In this document: in pieces, positions 7,375-15,900 of the stretch
How the letters are laid out: the number at the start of each line of letters is the position of its first letter
Numbering within the stretch: position 1 is the stretch's first letter
Assembly: GCA_030646695.1 (NCBI GenBank)
Contig: JAUSLF010000047.1
Location: 1-60,426 of the forward strand
Length of the DNA: 60,426 nucleotides
Source of the DNA: Nitrosomonadaceae bacterium
GTDB taxonomy: Bacteria > Pseudomonadota > Gammaproteobacteria > Burkholderiales > Nitrosomonadaceae
Direction of reading: 5' to 3'
The notes under the pieces: model-generated
The model's database searches: none
What the model was told of the DNA's origin: nothing
What the model saw: the letters and a program-made list of their open reading frames with translations, nothing else
Position numbers and translations under genes: made by a program

Positions 7375-8478
7375 TCAGCTAATCAACCAGCTCGTCAATT
7401 CTGCTTTGCGGTCGCCACGATCCATGCCGATAAACTTCTGCAGCATGTCCGTGATCGTATCGGTAGCCAGTCCTTCCACGATAAAAACCAGTTGAGTACT
7501 GGACAGTCCTTGCGGCCAGCGTTCCAGTGTCTCGATCGGAAACAGCATGTGCTGGATACCGTGAATGACATGCGGCTTGTCGTCATCATCGAAGTGGACG
7601 ATGCCTTTTATCCGCAGGATGTGTTCGCCATGCATGCTGGCGAGCATTTGCAATGCGGTGAGCAGCCCGCGGCGGGGAAGCGGCTGCTCGAACGTCAGGC
7701 AGAACGAATGAATGCGCTCATGCTGGTTACTGCTGCTGGCAGTGGGCCGGCGCAGATGCATGTGCAGCCCCGGATCAATTTGGATCGGCCGATACGCATC
7801 AGGTTGCTGCCAGCGTTGCCCATCAGCATTTCTGTCCGGTGAATGATGGGTTGTGGTTTCGAGAAAAATCTCCGGGTCAACATTGCCATTCGCGATAGGG
7901 TGGATGGTGGCGATCGAATTGAGCGCCTGTAGTTGTTCGACCAAAGCCGCAATTTGTTCCGCGCTTGCCAAGTCAGTCTTGGTAATCAGTATCTGGTCTG
8001 CAACCACTGCCTGTTTCAGCGACTCGGGCTGCCGTTTCAATTGCTCCGTACCGAAAGCGCCATCGACACAAGTAATGACACCTGCCACGCTGTAATGTTG
8101 CAGGATGGTCGGGTGATTCAGCAGCTCACGCAGAATGGGCGCAGGATCGGCCAGACCGGTGGTTTCGATGATCACACGCTTGAAGTTCGGTATTTTCTTG
8201 TCCTGCCGCTGCCAGAACAGGGTACGCAGCGCACCGGAAAGCTCGCCGCGCATGGCGCAGCAGATACAGCCGTTGCCGAGCACCACGGTGCTTTCCGGCA
8301 CCGCTTCAATCAGATGGTGGTCAAGCGCGATCGCGCCGAACTCGTTGACCAGTACGGCGCTGTCGGCAAATTGCGGCGTCTTCAGCAGGTTGTTGAGCAG
8401 CGTGGTCTTGCCGCTCCCGAGAAAGCCGGTAAGGATGATGAGTGGTATTTTCTGCATTTGCTTGGACTGTTCATTCAA
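7375..8478 (-). CDS. CobW/COG0523-family GTP-binding metallochaperone (CxCC intact)
   Basis: 367 residues. Walker A GFLGSGKTT is at residues 18-26, and the family metal motif GNGCICC at 68-74 (Cys71, 73, 74). A Walker B-type region (ETTGLADPAP) and TKTD as guanine-specificity motif follow, then a CobW C-terminal domain. G3E GTPases of this family deliver metals such as zinc or cobalt to target proteins using GTP. It is transcribed away from cobT, sharing a 285-bp upstream region with the B12 operon. That fits cobalt handling, but Zur-type zinc roles are common in this family and no clear Zur box was seen. A second CobW lies at 26427. Confidence 0.88.
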   Translation of the reverse strand: MNEQSKQMQKIPLIILTGFLGSGKTTLLNNLLKTPQFADSAVLVNEFGAIALDHHLIEAVPESTVVLGNGCICCAMRGELSGALRTLFWQRQDKKIPNFKRVIIETTGLADPAPILRELLNHPTILQHYSVAGVITCVDGAFGTEQLKRQPESLKQAVVADQILITKTDLASAEQIAALVEQLQALNSIATIHPIANGNVDPEIFLETTTHHSPDRNADGQRWQQPDAYRPIQIDPGLHMHLRRPTASSSNQHERIHSFCLTFEQPLPRRGLLTALQMLASMHGEHILRIKGIVHFDDDDKPHVIHGIQHMLFPIETLERWPQGLSSTQLVFIVEGLATDTITDMLQKFIGMDRGDRKAELTSWLIS

Positions 8479-8584
8479 TCAGATGTAATCGCACACGCCA
8501 GCCGATTGATTGTGAAAAATGGAGCAGGGGAGGCGGCATGCCTCTTATGCAGTATCATTGCGACCAACAGCATCATACTTTACC

Positions 8585-8654
8585 ATCCCGTCAGGGATCA
8601 AATTACGCCCCTCGTAGCTGCCTGATCAGTTTTTCTCGGCGTATGTTCAGGCAG
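8585..8654. repeat. Two inverted repeats in the divergent cobW/cobT control region
   Basis: ATCCC-GTCA-GGGAT at 8585-8598 is a tight 5-bp-stem palindrome. CTGCCTGA at 8618-8625 is the exact inverted copy of TCAGGCAG at 8647-8654, 21 bases apart. They lie in the 285-bp gap between the divergent cobW and cobT genes, where both promoters must be. They could be operators or transcript hairpins. No B12-box was found here, so cobT does not appear to be under its own cobalamin riboswitch. Confidence 0.35.
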
Positions 8655-8763
8655 AGCGAGGCGAATGCGGCGCGCCCCGCCGACAGACTATTTATCCTGA
8701 GTTCATCGCTGTCACTGAAATTTATCATAAGGGCCATGCGTACAGACGCGCTGTGGAAGTTAC

Positions 8764-9798
8764 ATGCATATTCCGAAAATTCATCCGACGCACGATGTGG
8801 TGTTGGCTGCCGCACTTGATGCGCGTATCAACAACAAAACCAAACCATTGGGCAGTCTGGGCATTCTGGAATTGGTCGCCAAGCAGGTTGGCATGATCCA
8901 GCGAACGACGCAGCCGCAACTGACGCGGCCCTCCATTTTCGTATTTGCTGGCGACCACGGTATCGTGGCAGAAAATGTATCAGCCTATCCACAAAGCGTT
9001 ACCTGGCAGATGGTGGAAAATTTCCTCGCGCAAGGTGCGGCGATCAACGTGTTCGCGCGCCAGCATGAATGCGCATTACATGTCATTGACGCCGGAGTGA
9101 ATCATGATTTCGGCGCGCGTACGGATTTAATTGATAGAAAGGTGGGTCCCGGCACACGCAATTTTGCGCGCGAGCCGGCAATGACCGCCGAAGAATGTAC
9201 GGCTGCCATAGGATATGGCATGGGGCTAGCGGCTTCACTCGACGGCAATGTGATCGGTTTCGGTGAAATGGGCATTGGTAACACAACTGCTGCTGCCGCG
9301 ATCATGCATAAGGTGACAGGAATATCTGTCGCCGATTGTGTCGGCGCCGGAACAGGACTTTCTGCTGCCGGTATCCGGCACAAGCAGCACGTGATTGAGG
9401 CGGCTGCGGCACATCACGCCGACGTGATTGTTCCTCTGGATATCCTATCCACGTTTGGCGGCTTTGAGATCGCCATGATGATGGGTACGATGCTAAAAGC
9501 GGCGGAGCAACGCATGGTGTTGTTAATCGATGGTTTCATAGTGACCAGCGCTCTGCTGCTGGCTTCGCGGCTGCAGCCGGCGATTCTCGATTACTGCGTT
9601 TTTTCCCATTGTTCGGATGAAAAGGGGCACCAGCAGATGTTAAATTTTCTTGGCGGACGTCCATTATTGCAGCTTGGCTTGCGGCTGGGAGAGGGCACCG
9701 GGTGTGCATTGGCATTGCCGCTGCTGCAGGCATCGGTGAATTTCATGCACGAAATGGCGACGTTCAAGTCGGCGCAGGTCAGCGAGAAACGTGAGTAA
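8764..9798 (+). CDS. cobT: Nicotinate-nucleotide--dimethylbenzimidazole phosphoribosyltransferase
   Basis: 344 residues, standard for the family. KPLGSLG near the N-terminus, GFGEMGIGNTTAAAAI in the middle, and the C-terminal EGTGCALALPLL, which holds the catalytic glutamate region, are all present. It activates 5,6-dimethylbenzimidazole to alpha-ribazole phosphate for the lower ligand of cobalamin. It is first of the cobT-cobS-cobC trio and overlaps cobS by 8 bp. BluB, which makes its substrate, is encoded at 29450. Confidence 0.95.
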   Translation: MHIPKIHPTHDVVLAAALDARINNKTKPLGSLGILELVAKQVGMIQRTTQPQLTRPSIFVFAGDHGIVAENVSAYPQSVTWQMVENFLAQGAAINVFARQHECALHVIDAGVNHDFGARTDLIDRKVGPGTRNFAREPAMTAEECTAAIGYGMGLAASLDGNVIGFGEMGIGNTTAAAAIMHKVTGISVADCVGAGTGLSAAGIRHKQHVIEAAAAHHADVIVPLDILSTFGGFEIAMMMGTMLKAAEQRMVLLIDGFIVTSALLLASRLQPAILDYCVFSHCSDEKGHQQMLNFLGGRPLLQLGLRLGEGTGCALALPLLQASVNFMHEMATFKSAQVSEKRE

Positions 9799-10618
9799 GT
9801 GGGCCCTCGCTGTGGCTGCTAGTTCATTTGCCCGCTTTATCAAGCTCTGCGTCCATCAGTTACGCCTCTTTTTCATTGCGCTGCAATTTTTTACACGCCT
9901 GCCAATTCCTCTCTGGGTCGGGTTTGAGTCGGGCTGGTTGAGTCATGCGGCGCGTTATTTTCCGGCTGTCGGAATAGTCGTTGGCGCGGTCACGGCAAGT
10001 GTCTATGTACTGTCAATCTGGGTTTGGCCGCAGCCAGTTGCGGTGCTGCTCTCGACGGTGGCCGGGATTTACCTGACAGGCGCTTTTCACGAAGATGGAT
10101 TCGCGGATGTGTGCGACGGATTGGGTGGGGGCAGGACGCCGGAGCGAACGCTGGAGATCATGAAGGATTCGCATATTGGAGCCTTCGGTGTGATTGGCAT
10201 TGGTCTGATACTGGCGTTGAAATGCATCACGCTCTCCAGCTTGCCGACACATTCAGTAGCAATCGCGTTGCTGGCAGCACATCCGCTATCGCGCCTGGCT
10301 TCGGCCGCACTGATCTGGCGCTTGTCCTACGTCAGGGCCGACGGAAAAGCCAAATTGCTGGCACAGCATATGTCGACGCAGGAATTTTGCATTGCTGTGG
10401 TTACGGCCTCATTGCCTGTAATTGCAATATGCGTCGCTGGCTTGCTTCCCTGGCAAGCCATCCTGGCCGGCAGCATCGCAATGGTGGTTGCCATGCTCTG
10501 GCTGGCCGGCATTTTCTTGCGGCGCATCGGGGGCTACACCGGCGATTGTCTGGGTGCGGTGCAGCAGGTCACGGAGGTGCTGTTCTATCTGGGTTTGCTG
10601 GCGGCGATTACGCTCTGA
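9791..10618 (+). CDS. cobS: Adenosylcobinamide-GDP ribazoletransferase (cobalamin synthase)
   Basis: 275 residues, a multi-pass inner-membrane enzyme joining alpha-ribazole (phosphate) to adenosylcobinamide-GDP. FFTRLPIP near the N-terminus and the HEDGFADVCDGLGGG acidic metal motif (H/D/D) are the CobS signatures. Long hydrophobic stretches follow to the end. The start overlaps cobT by 8 bp and the histidine phosphatase CobC follows 10 bp after the stop, giving the nucleotide-loop assembly trio. Confidence 0.94.
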   Translation: MSKWALAVAASSFARFIKLCVHQLRLFFIALQFFTRLPIPLWVGFESGWLSHAARYFPAVGIVVGAVTASVYVLSIWVWPQPVAVLLSTVAGIYLTGAFHEDGFADVCDGLGGGRTPERTLEIMKDSHIGAFGVIGIGLILALKCITLSSLPTHSVAIALLAAHPLSRLASAALIWRLSYVRADGKAKLLAQHMSTQEFCIAVVTASLPVIAICVAGLLPWQAILAGSIAMVVAMLWLAGIFLRRIGGYTGDCLGAVQQVTEVLFYLGLLAAITL

Positions 10619-10628
10619 ATACAACACC

Positions 10629-11183
10629 ATGCGTCTTTATCTTGTCCGCCATCCGAAGCCGCTCGTTGCGGAAAATGTTTGTTACGGCCGCACCGATTTG
10701 ACCGTATTGGCAGAGGAACATGCGCGAGCGCTGTCTTCGCTGCGCTCCACTTTGCCTGAACGACAGCCCATATTTTGCAGCCCGTCACAGCGCTGTGTCG
10801 TGCTGGCAGACGGTCTGGCCGACGTACTCCATAGCCAACCGGCTATCCATGACGCGCGTTTAATGGAAATGAATTTCGGTAATTGGGAAATGCATGTCTG
10901 GAACGATATTCCCCGTACTGAAATCGATGCCTGGGCCGACGATCTGGTGCAGTACCGGCCGGGTGGCGGTGAGAATGTCTTGCAGCTGGCGCAACGAGTA
11001 CGTGTATTTCATGATGATTTAATGCAGTCGCGACGGGAGTGCGCTATCGTGGTTTGCCACGCAGGAACGATACGGTTGTTGCTGGCTTGCCAATACGATC
11101 TGACGCCTGCCGAAACGGCACTTTATGCCACTCGCCTGCCGCACGCAATTGCCTATGGCGGACTGATGGTTCTGGACTGCTGA
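10629..11183 (+). CDS. cobC: Alpha-ribazole phosphatase (histidine phosphatase family)
   Basis: 184 residues from the ATG at 10629. The catalytic RHP motif (LVRHPKP, Arg7-His8) and the second histidine in VVCHAGTIRLLL are in place. The family removes the 5'-phosphate from alpha-ribazole phosphate or from cobalamin phosphate at the end of nucleotide-loop assembly. It closes the cobT-cobS-cobC group; the next element is the cobalamin riboswitch of cbtBA. Confidence 0.88.
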   Translation: MRLYLVRHPKPLVAENVCYGRTDLTVLAEEHARALSSLRSTLPERQPIFCSPSQRCVVLADGLADVLHSQPAIHDARLMEMNFGNWEMHVWNDIPRTEIDAWADDLVQYRPGGGENVLQLAQRVRVFHDDLMQSRRECAIVVCHAGTIRLLLACQYDLTPAETALYATRLPHAIAYGGLMVLDC

Positions 11184-11261
11184 TCAGCATAATAGGCTGT
11201 TGTAGAGCCTGTCTGCTCAGCTTGCAAGTTTTTCCGGCGGCGCATATACTCACCCGGTAGC

Positions 11262-11467
11262 ATTGCTCCAGGTATTCCGCAAACAGTCGTTTGTGGAATG
11301 AAATGGGAAGTCGGTGAGTTTTCTGAACGAGCGAACAAAACCGACGCTGCCCCCGCAACGGTAATCGAGTGAAAAGGTTCGCACTATGCCACCATGCGAT
11401 GCATGGGAAGGCGCTGACCTTGGGAAACCTGCAAGGGGATTCCAGCTCGTGAGCCCGGAGACCAGCC
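11262..11467 (+). ncRNA. Cobalamin (adenosylcobalamin) riboswitch aptamer
   Basis: The conserved pieces occur in order: GGAATGAAATGGGAAGTCGG (11294-11313), then CCGACGCTGCCCCCGCAACG (11341-11360) and GTAATCGAGTG, a variable arm, and the B12 box GAGCCCGGAGACCAGCC at 11451-11467. The segment between GTCGGTGAG and CCGACG is an extended stem-loop. Class assignment is from established riboswitch consensus read by eye. It lies 190 bp before cbtB, so binding of cobalamin should shut off the cobalt-uptake genes and probably the long operon behind them. Confidence 0.93.
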
Positions 11468-11505
11468 TTGAGTTCTCGTAGAGTTTGTATCGCGGAGGGC
11501 GATTC

Positions 11506-11549
11506 AGACGGATTGCTCTGCTGCGCACCCGTCTTTCACTTCTTTCTTT
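11506..11549 (+). terminator. Candidate expression-platform terminator of the cobalamin riboswitch
   Basis: AGACGG (11506-11511) pairs with CCGTCT (11529-11534), followed by a pyrimidine-rich TTCACTTCTTTCTTT run. It stands 39 bp after the B12 box and before cbtB, where a regulated terminator would be. The T-tract is interrupted, so a translational mechanism is not excluded. Confidence 0.5.
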
Positions 11550-11657
11550 ACGTACAGACTCCTTCACGTGTTTTACACGATGATCAGCAATGAGGAATCG
11601 CCTCGGCGCCTGCTGTCATCGCGTCTTGAGTGCTTTCTGATTGAGGAGGAATATCAC

Positions 11658-11855
11658 ATGCCGTCAACACCCGGTTTACTCGATAGCGTCGATTCGCAGC
11701 CCCGTTCCGCCACCTGGAAAGACAAAATACTGCCGGTAATGCTCGCCGCAAGTCTTGGGCTGATACTCCTTTATGGCGCGGTTTTCGCCGAGACTGCGGC
11801 ATTGCACAATGCCGCGCATGATGCCCGTCATTCCGCCGGTTTTCCGTGCCACTAA
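11658..11855 (+). CDS. cbtB: Cobalt transporter subunit CbtB
   Basis: 65 residues: a short N-terminal tail, one membrane helix (ILPVMLAASLGLILLYGAVF) and a C-terminal His-rich end (LHNAAHDARHSAGFPCH) that marks the CbtB family and probably binds cobalt. The ATG at 11658 follows GAGGAGGA with good spacing; upstream in-frame ATGs at 11568 lie in the riboswitch leader. CbtB works with CbtA as a B12-regulated cobalt uptake pair, and the riboswitch just upstream agrees. Confidence 0.93.
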   Translation: MPSTPGLLDSVDSQPRSATWKDKILPVMLAASLGLILLYGAVFAETAALHNAAHDARHSAGFPCH

Positions 11856-12580
11856 CCCGCATGGCGGGAATGTTTGACCTGGCGGCATTCAAACGGATCA
11901 TTTCCGCAGCCGCCCTGGCGGGTATGCTGGCGGGTTTGTTATTGACCGCCGTTCAGCAAATTCAGGTAAGCCAGCTCATACTCAAGGCCGAAACGTATGA
12001 AGATGCGGCCAGCACAGCGGCGGTTTCTCAATCGGCTCATGCATATTCTTCTGCCGAGAATATGCATCACGAGCAGGATGCCTGGCAACCTGCAACCGGT
12101 GTAGAGCGAACCCTGTTCACCGCCTTGGCGAACATCAGTCTGGGCGTTGGCTTCGGGTTGTTGCTGGGCGCTACCATCTGTCTGCGTGGTGAAGCAGGTG
12201 GTTGGCGTTCCGGGTTGTTGTGGGGTCTGGCAGGGTACATGGTTTTTTTCGTTGCTCCTTCTCTTGGCTTGCCACCGGAAGTTCCAGGCGCTGAAGCGGC
12301 TCCGCTGGTCGATCGACAGCTATGGTGGCTCATGACGGTGATTATGACTGCAGGCGGGTTATCGTTTTTGATTTTTGCCCGAACAGGGAAAGTCAAAATA
12401 CTGGGCGCAGTCATGCTTGGCATTCCTCACTTGATCGGTGTGCCGCAGCCGCAAGTGCACGCGAGCACAGCACCTGTTGAACTGGTGCATGCTTTCATAT
12501 ACGCCACCGCTATTGCAAACGCTGTGTTCTGGCTCGCTTTCGGCGGGTTGATGGGGTTCTTTTACAAGAAATTCGCCTAG
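11846..12580 (+). CDS. cbtA: Cobalt transporter subunit CbtA
   Basis: 244 residues with several membrane helices (AALAGMLAGLLLTAVQQIQ at the N-terminus, then helices around 90-125, 140-195 and the C-terminus). APSLGLPPEVPGAEAAPL is the conserved CbtA loop. In-frame ATGs at 11846, 11861 and 11870 are possible; the first overlaps cbtB by 10 bp, while the last gives MFDLAAFKRII, closer to the usual family start. Predicted partner of CbtB in cobalt import, under the cobalamin riboswitch. Confidence 0.92.
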   Translation: MPLTRMAGMFDLAAFKRIISAAALAGMLAGLLLTAVQQIQVSQLILKAETYEDAASTAAVSQSAHAYSSAENMHHEQDAWQPATGVERTLFTALANISLGVGFGLLLGATICLRGEAGGWRSGLLWGLAGYMVFFVAPSLGLPPEVPGAEAAPLVDRQLWWLMTVIMTAGGLSFLIFARTGKVKILGAVMLGIPHLIGVPQPQVHASTAPVELVHAFIYATAIANAVFWLAFGGLMGFFYKKFA

Positions 12581-12649
12581 GGAACCACTGAACAAGTCCC
12601 ACGCGGGCGCGACGGCAGCTTTTGAGCGCTCCGGCGTGAAGAGAATGTT

Positions 12650-12988
12650 ATGAGAACCCACACCAGACACGTACTAATGTGCGTCGGCCCGCGTTGCACC
12701 GAAAATGGCATGCGGGCGCAGGCCATGTTTGAATTGATGGGAAAGAAGATTGATGCCAGTCCGGATATGCGGATCAAGCGTACCAGAACGCACTGCATGG
12801 CCGTGTGTCGGAATCAGGGGCCGATACTGGTAGTGTATCCCGAAGGAGTATGGTATCGCTGCGTTGACGAGACCGCACTGGAACGGATCATCGCCGAGCA
12901 TCTGGTTGGCGGACAGGAAGTGGATGAATTGATCTTCCATCGTCTGGGCGAAGGCGACACCTGCCCATGGGGAGATGACGATGCGTGA
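12650..12988 (+). CDS. Thioredoxin-fold [2Fe-2S] ferredoxin-like protein
   Basis: 112 residues. Four cysteines at 11, 16, 49 and 53 (C-x4-C ... C-x3-C) have the arrangement of thioredoxin-like [2Fe-2S] ferredoxins such as the NuoE-like/Shethna group. The tail ends GDTCPWGDDD, adding one more Cys. Its stop lies 14 bp inside the cobN frame, so it is translated with the chelatase. Inference: an electron donor for a reductive step of corrin synthesis, for example Co(II)-corrinoid reduction before adenosylation; the partner is not shown. Confidence 0.82.
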   Translation: MRTHTRHVLMCVGPRCTENGMRAQAMFELMGKKIDASPDMRIKRTRTHCMAVCRNQGPILVVYPEGVWYRCVDETALERIIAEHLVGGQEVDELIFHRLGEGDTCPWGDDDA

Positions 12989-15900
12989 GATTGATGCGGT
13001 GGGCGCGCGTATTGCACTATTGACGCATAACTCAAACGATCTGGTGGTGCTGCACAGCGCGCTGACCCAACTCCCACAGGATTTTCCGCCGGTTACTGGC
13101 GTCGACCTGCAGTCGCTCGAAAGTGAAACGCAGATGGCGGCGCTACTGGCGCATGAACTCGCTGCGGCACAGATTATCATCTTGCGCGTACTGGGACGTC
13201 TCGGCAGCGTACCGGGTTTTGCCGAATTGGTAGGCCAAACCCGGCGGCAAGGGCGGCACTTGATCGCAATCAGCGGTACCGGAGAGCCCGACCCGGAATT
13301 GGCGGCACTATCCACCGTTTCATCAGATGTGTTGCAGCAGGCGTTGCTGTATTTCCAGGCGGGCGGTAGCGCTAATCTGGCGCAGTTGCTGCGTTACCTG
13401 GCGGATCATCTGTTACTGACCGGCTTTGGTTTCGAGCCGGCACTGGCTTTGCCCGAGCATGGGCTATATCACCCCGATCTGCCCCAAGGTGCCAGCATCG
13501 ACGACTGGCTGGTTCAGCGGGTGCCACAACGGCCCAGCGCTGGTATTGTTTTCTACCGCACCCATTGGATGAGCGGTAACACGCGTTTCGTCGATGCACT
13601 GATTGATGCATTGGAAAAACGCGGCATGAATGTGTTGCCGGTATTCACCTCGTCACTACGTGCCGGAAGCGATGGCGGCGCGAAGCTGCCGACTGCGCTG
13701 CGCTATTTCAGCGGGGAACAGGGCGCGCATATCGACGTACTGATCAACACCACCTCATTTGCCATGGGCGAAATCACGCCCGGCGGGCCGACCCCGGCCG
13801 GATGGTCGGTTGGTGTGCTGGAGCGCCTCAATGTGCCAGTGTTACAAGCCATGACCAGCAGCATGATGCTGAGTCAGTGGCAGCAGTCGGCACGCGGCAT
13901 GAATCCGCTGGATGCGGCAATGAACGTGGTGCTGCCCGAGTTCGATGGGCGCATCATAACTGTCCCGGTGTCGTTCAAAACGCGGGCCATCGGCATGTCC
14001 AATGAGGCGGTCGAATACGAACCACTGTCCGATCGCGTGGCGCGCGTAGCCGGGCTTGCGGCGCGCTTTGCGCGGTTGAAACGGATGGACAATGCGGACA
14101 AGCGCGTGGCCTTTATTTTTACCAATTCCAACAGCAAGGCATCACAAATCGGCAATGCAGTTGGTCTCGATGCGCCGGCATCCCTGATGCACATCCTGCG
14201 TGCGATGCGCGATGCCGGTTATCACATAGATCAGTTGCTCAGGGATGGCACGGCACTGATCCATGCGTTGATCGACCGCTGTGCCTACGATAATACCTGG
14301 CTCAGCGCCGAGCAATTGACGCACGCGGTCGGGCGTGTGTCGGTGGCGCAATATACGGCGTGGTTTGACGATTTGCCGCTGGAGATGCAGGAGAGGATGG
14401 CGGCGCAATGGGGAGCGCCGCCGGGTGTTGCCTATGTACATGACGATCATCTGGCGCTGGCTGGCATCGAACTGGGTAATGCTTTCGTGGCGCTGCAACC
14501 GCCACGCGGCTATGGCATGGACCCGGATGCGATTTATCACCAGCCCGATTTGCCGCCGACCCACCATTACTACGCGCTGTATCGCTGGTTGCGTGACGAA
14601 TGGCGCGCCGATGCCATTGTCCATGTCGGCAAGCACGGCACACTCGAATGGTTGCCGGGAAAGGGCGTGGGCCTGTCAGAAAACTGTTTCCCGGATGCAT
14701 TTCTGGCGGATATGCCTTTATTTTATCCCTTCATCATCAACGACCCTGGTGAGGGTGCGCAGGCCAAACGCCGTGCCCATGCTGTCGTCGTTGACCATTT
14801 GACGCCGCCGATGACCACCGCTGACACCTATGGCGCACTGGCTCAATTGACGCAACTGGTGGACGAGTATTATCAGGTGGAGATTCTCGATCCAGCCAAG
14901 CTGCCGCTATTGCAACAGCAGATCTGGGATCTGGTGAGGGAAACCAATCTGGATACGGATTTGCAGTTCAGACTGCTGCATCATGATCACGATCATCATG
15001 ACCACGATCACCAGGATCATGACCACGCGGCTGATCATGAGCATGGACACGATCATGCTGACCATGTCCATCACCATCACAACGACGAAGATCTGCCCGC
15101 AGCACTGGCAAACATGGGTGGGGTCGATGTTGCCCACTTGATTGAGGATCTCGACGGTTATTTATGCGAGTTGGGGGCGGCACAGATCCGTGACGGCTTG
15201 CACATTCTTGGTCAAACGCCTGAAGGAGAGCAACTGGTTGACATGCTGGTATCCCTCACGCGTCTGCCAAATCAGGATATTCCCGGTTTGCAGGCGGAGG
15301 TGGCACGGCTGTTCGGTTTGAAAATCGAGATGTTGCTGGAGCACAAAGGACGGCGCCTGAACGCAACAAGTGCCCTGGAGCGCATGGCTGATCGACCGGT
15401 CGTCACGCGAGCCGATGCATTAGAGGCGATTGATGTGCTGGGTCGCAAGCTATTCGTCGAACTGCAGGCACATGGCTATGCTGCATCATGCATAGATGCA
15501 GTATTGGAGCTGATTTTCAGTGGACTTAATGCCGAGGGCGACACATCAAATCTGCCGCGTCTGCAACCGACGGACCGCTCGCCTGGCAGTTTGCTTGTTC
15601 AGGCAAAGCAGAAGCATATAAAAGCGAATCTGCCCCGCACTCCCACAGCCAATGTCGATCATGAGGAGACGCCCTCTGACACCAATACCCGCTACGATGG
15701 GTTGCGTCGAGTGCTTGGTTTCGCCTGCCGCGAGTTGGTGCCCAACTTGGCGCGTGCTTCAGACGAAATCGATAATTTGCTGAGCGGGCTGGCTGGCGGC
15801 TATGTGCCGGCGGGGCCGAGCGGTTCGCCTACCCGTGGCATGGCGCACATCCTGCCGACCGGGCGCAACTTTTACTCGGTTGATCCGCGTAGCGTGCCTT

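Noticed and set aside
8479-8763. Second cobalamin riboswitch or Zur box in front of cobT/cobW
   Set aside because: No B12 box or conserved aptamer pieces were found, and no good match to a Zur palindrome.
14979-15080. Possible CRISPR or tandem DNA repeat in cobN
   Set aside because: No spacer-repeat structure; the periodicity comes from His and Asp codons in frame.
14907-15137. Minus-strand Met/Ile/Val-rich frame opposite the CobN His run
   Set aside because: It is the complement of the His/Asp codon run and only looks like a membrane protein because CAT/GAT read backwards gives Met/Ile/Val.
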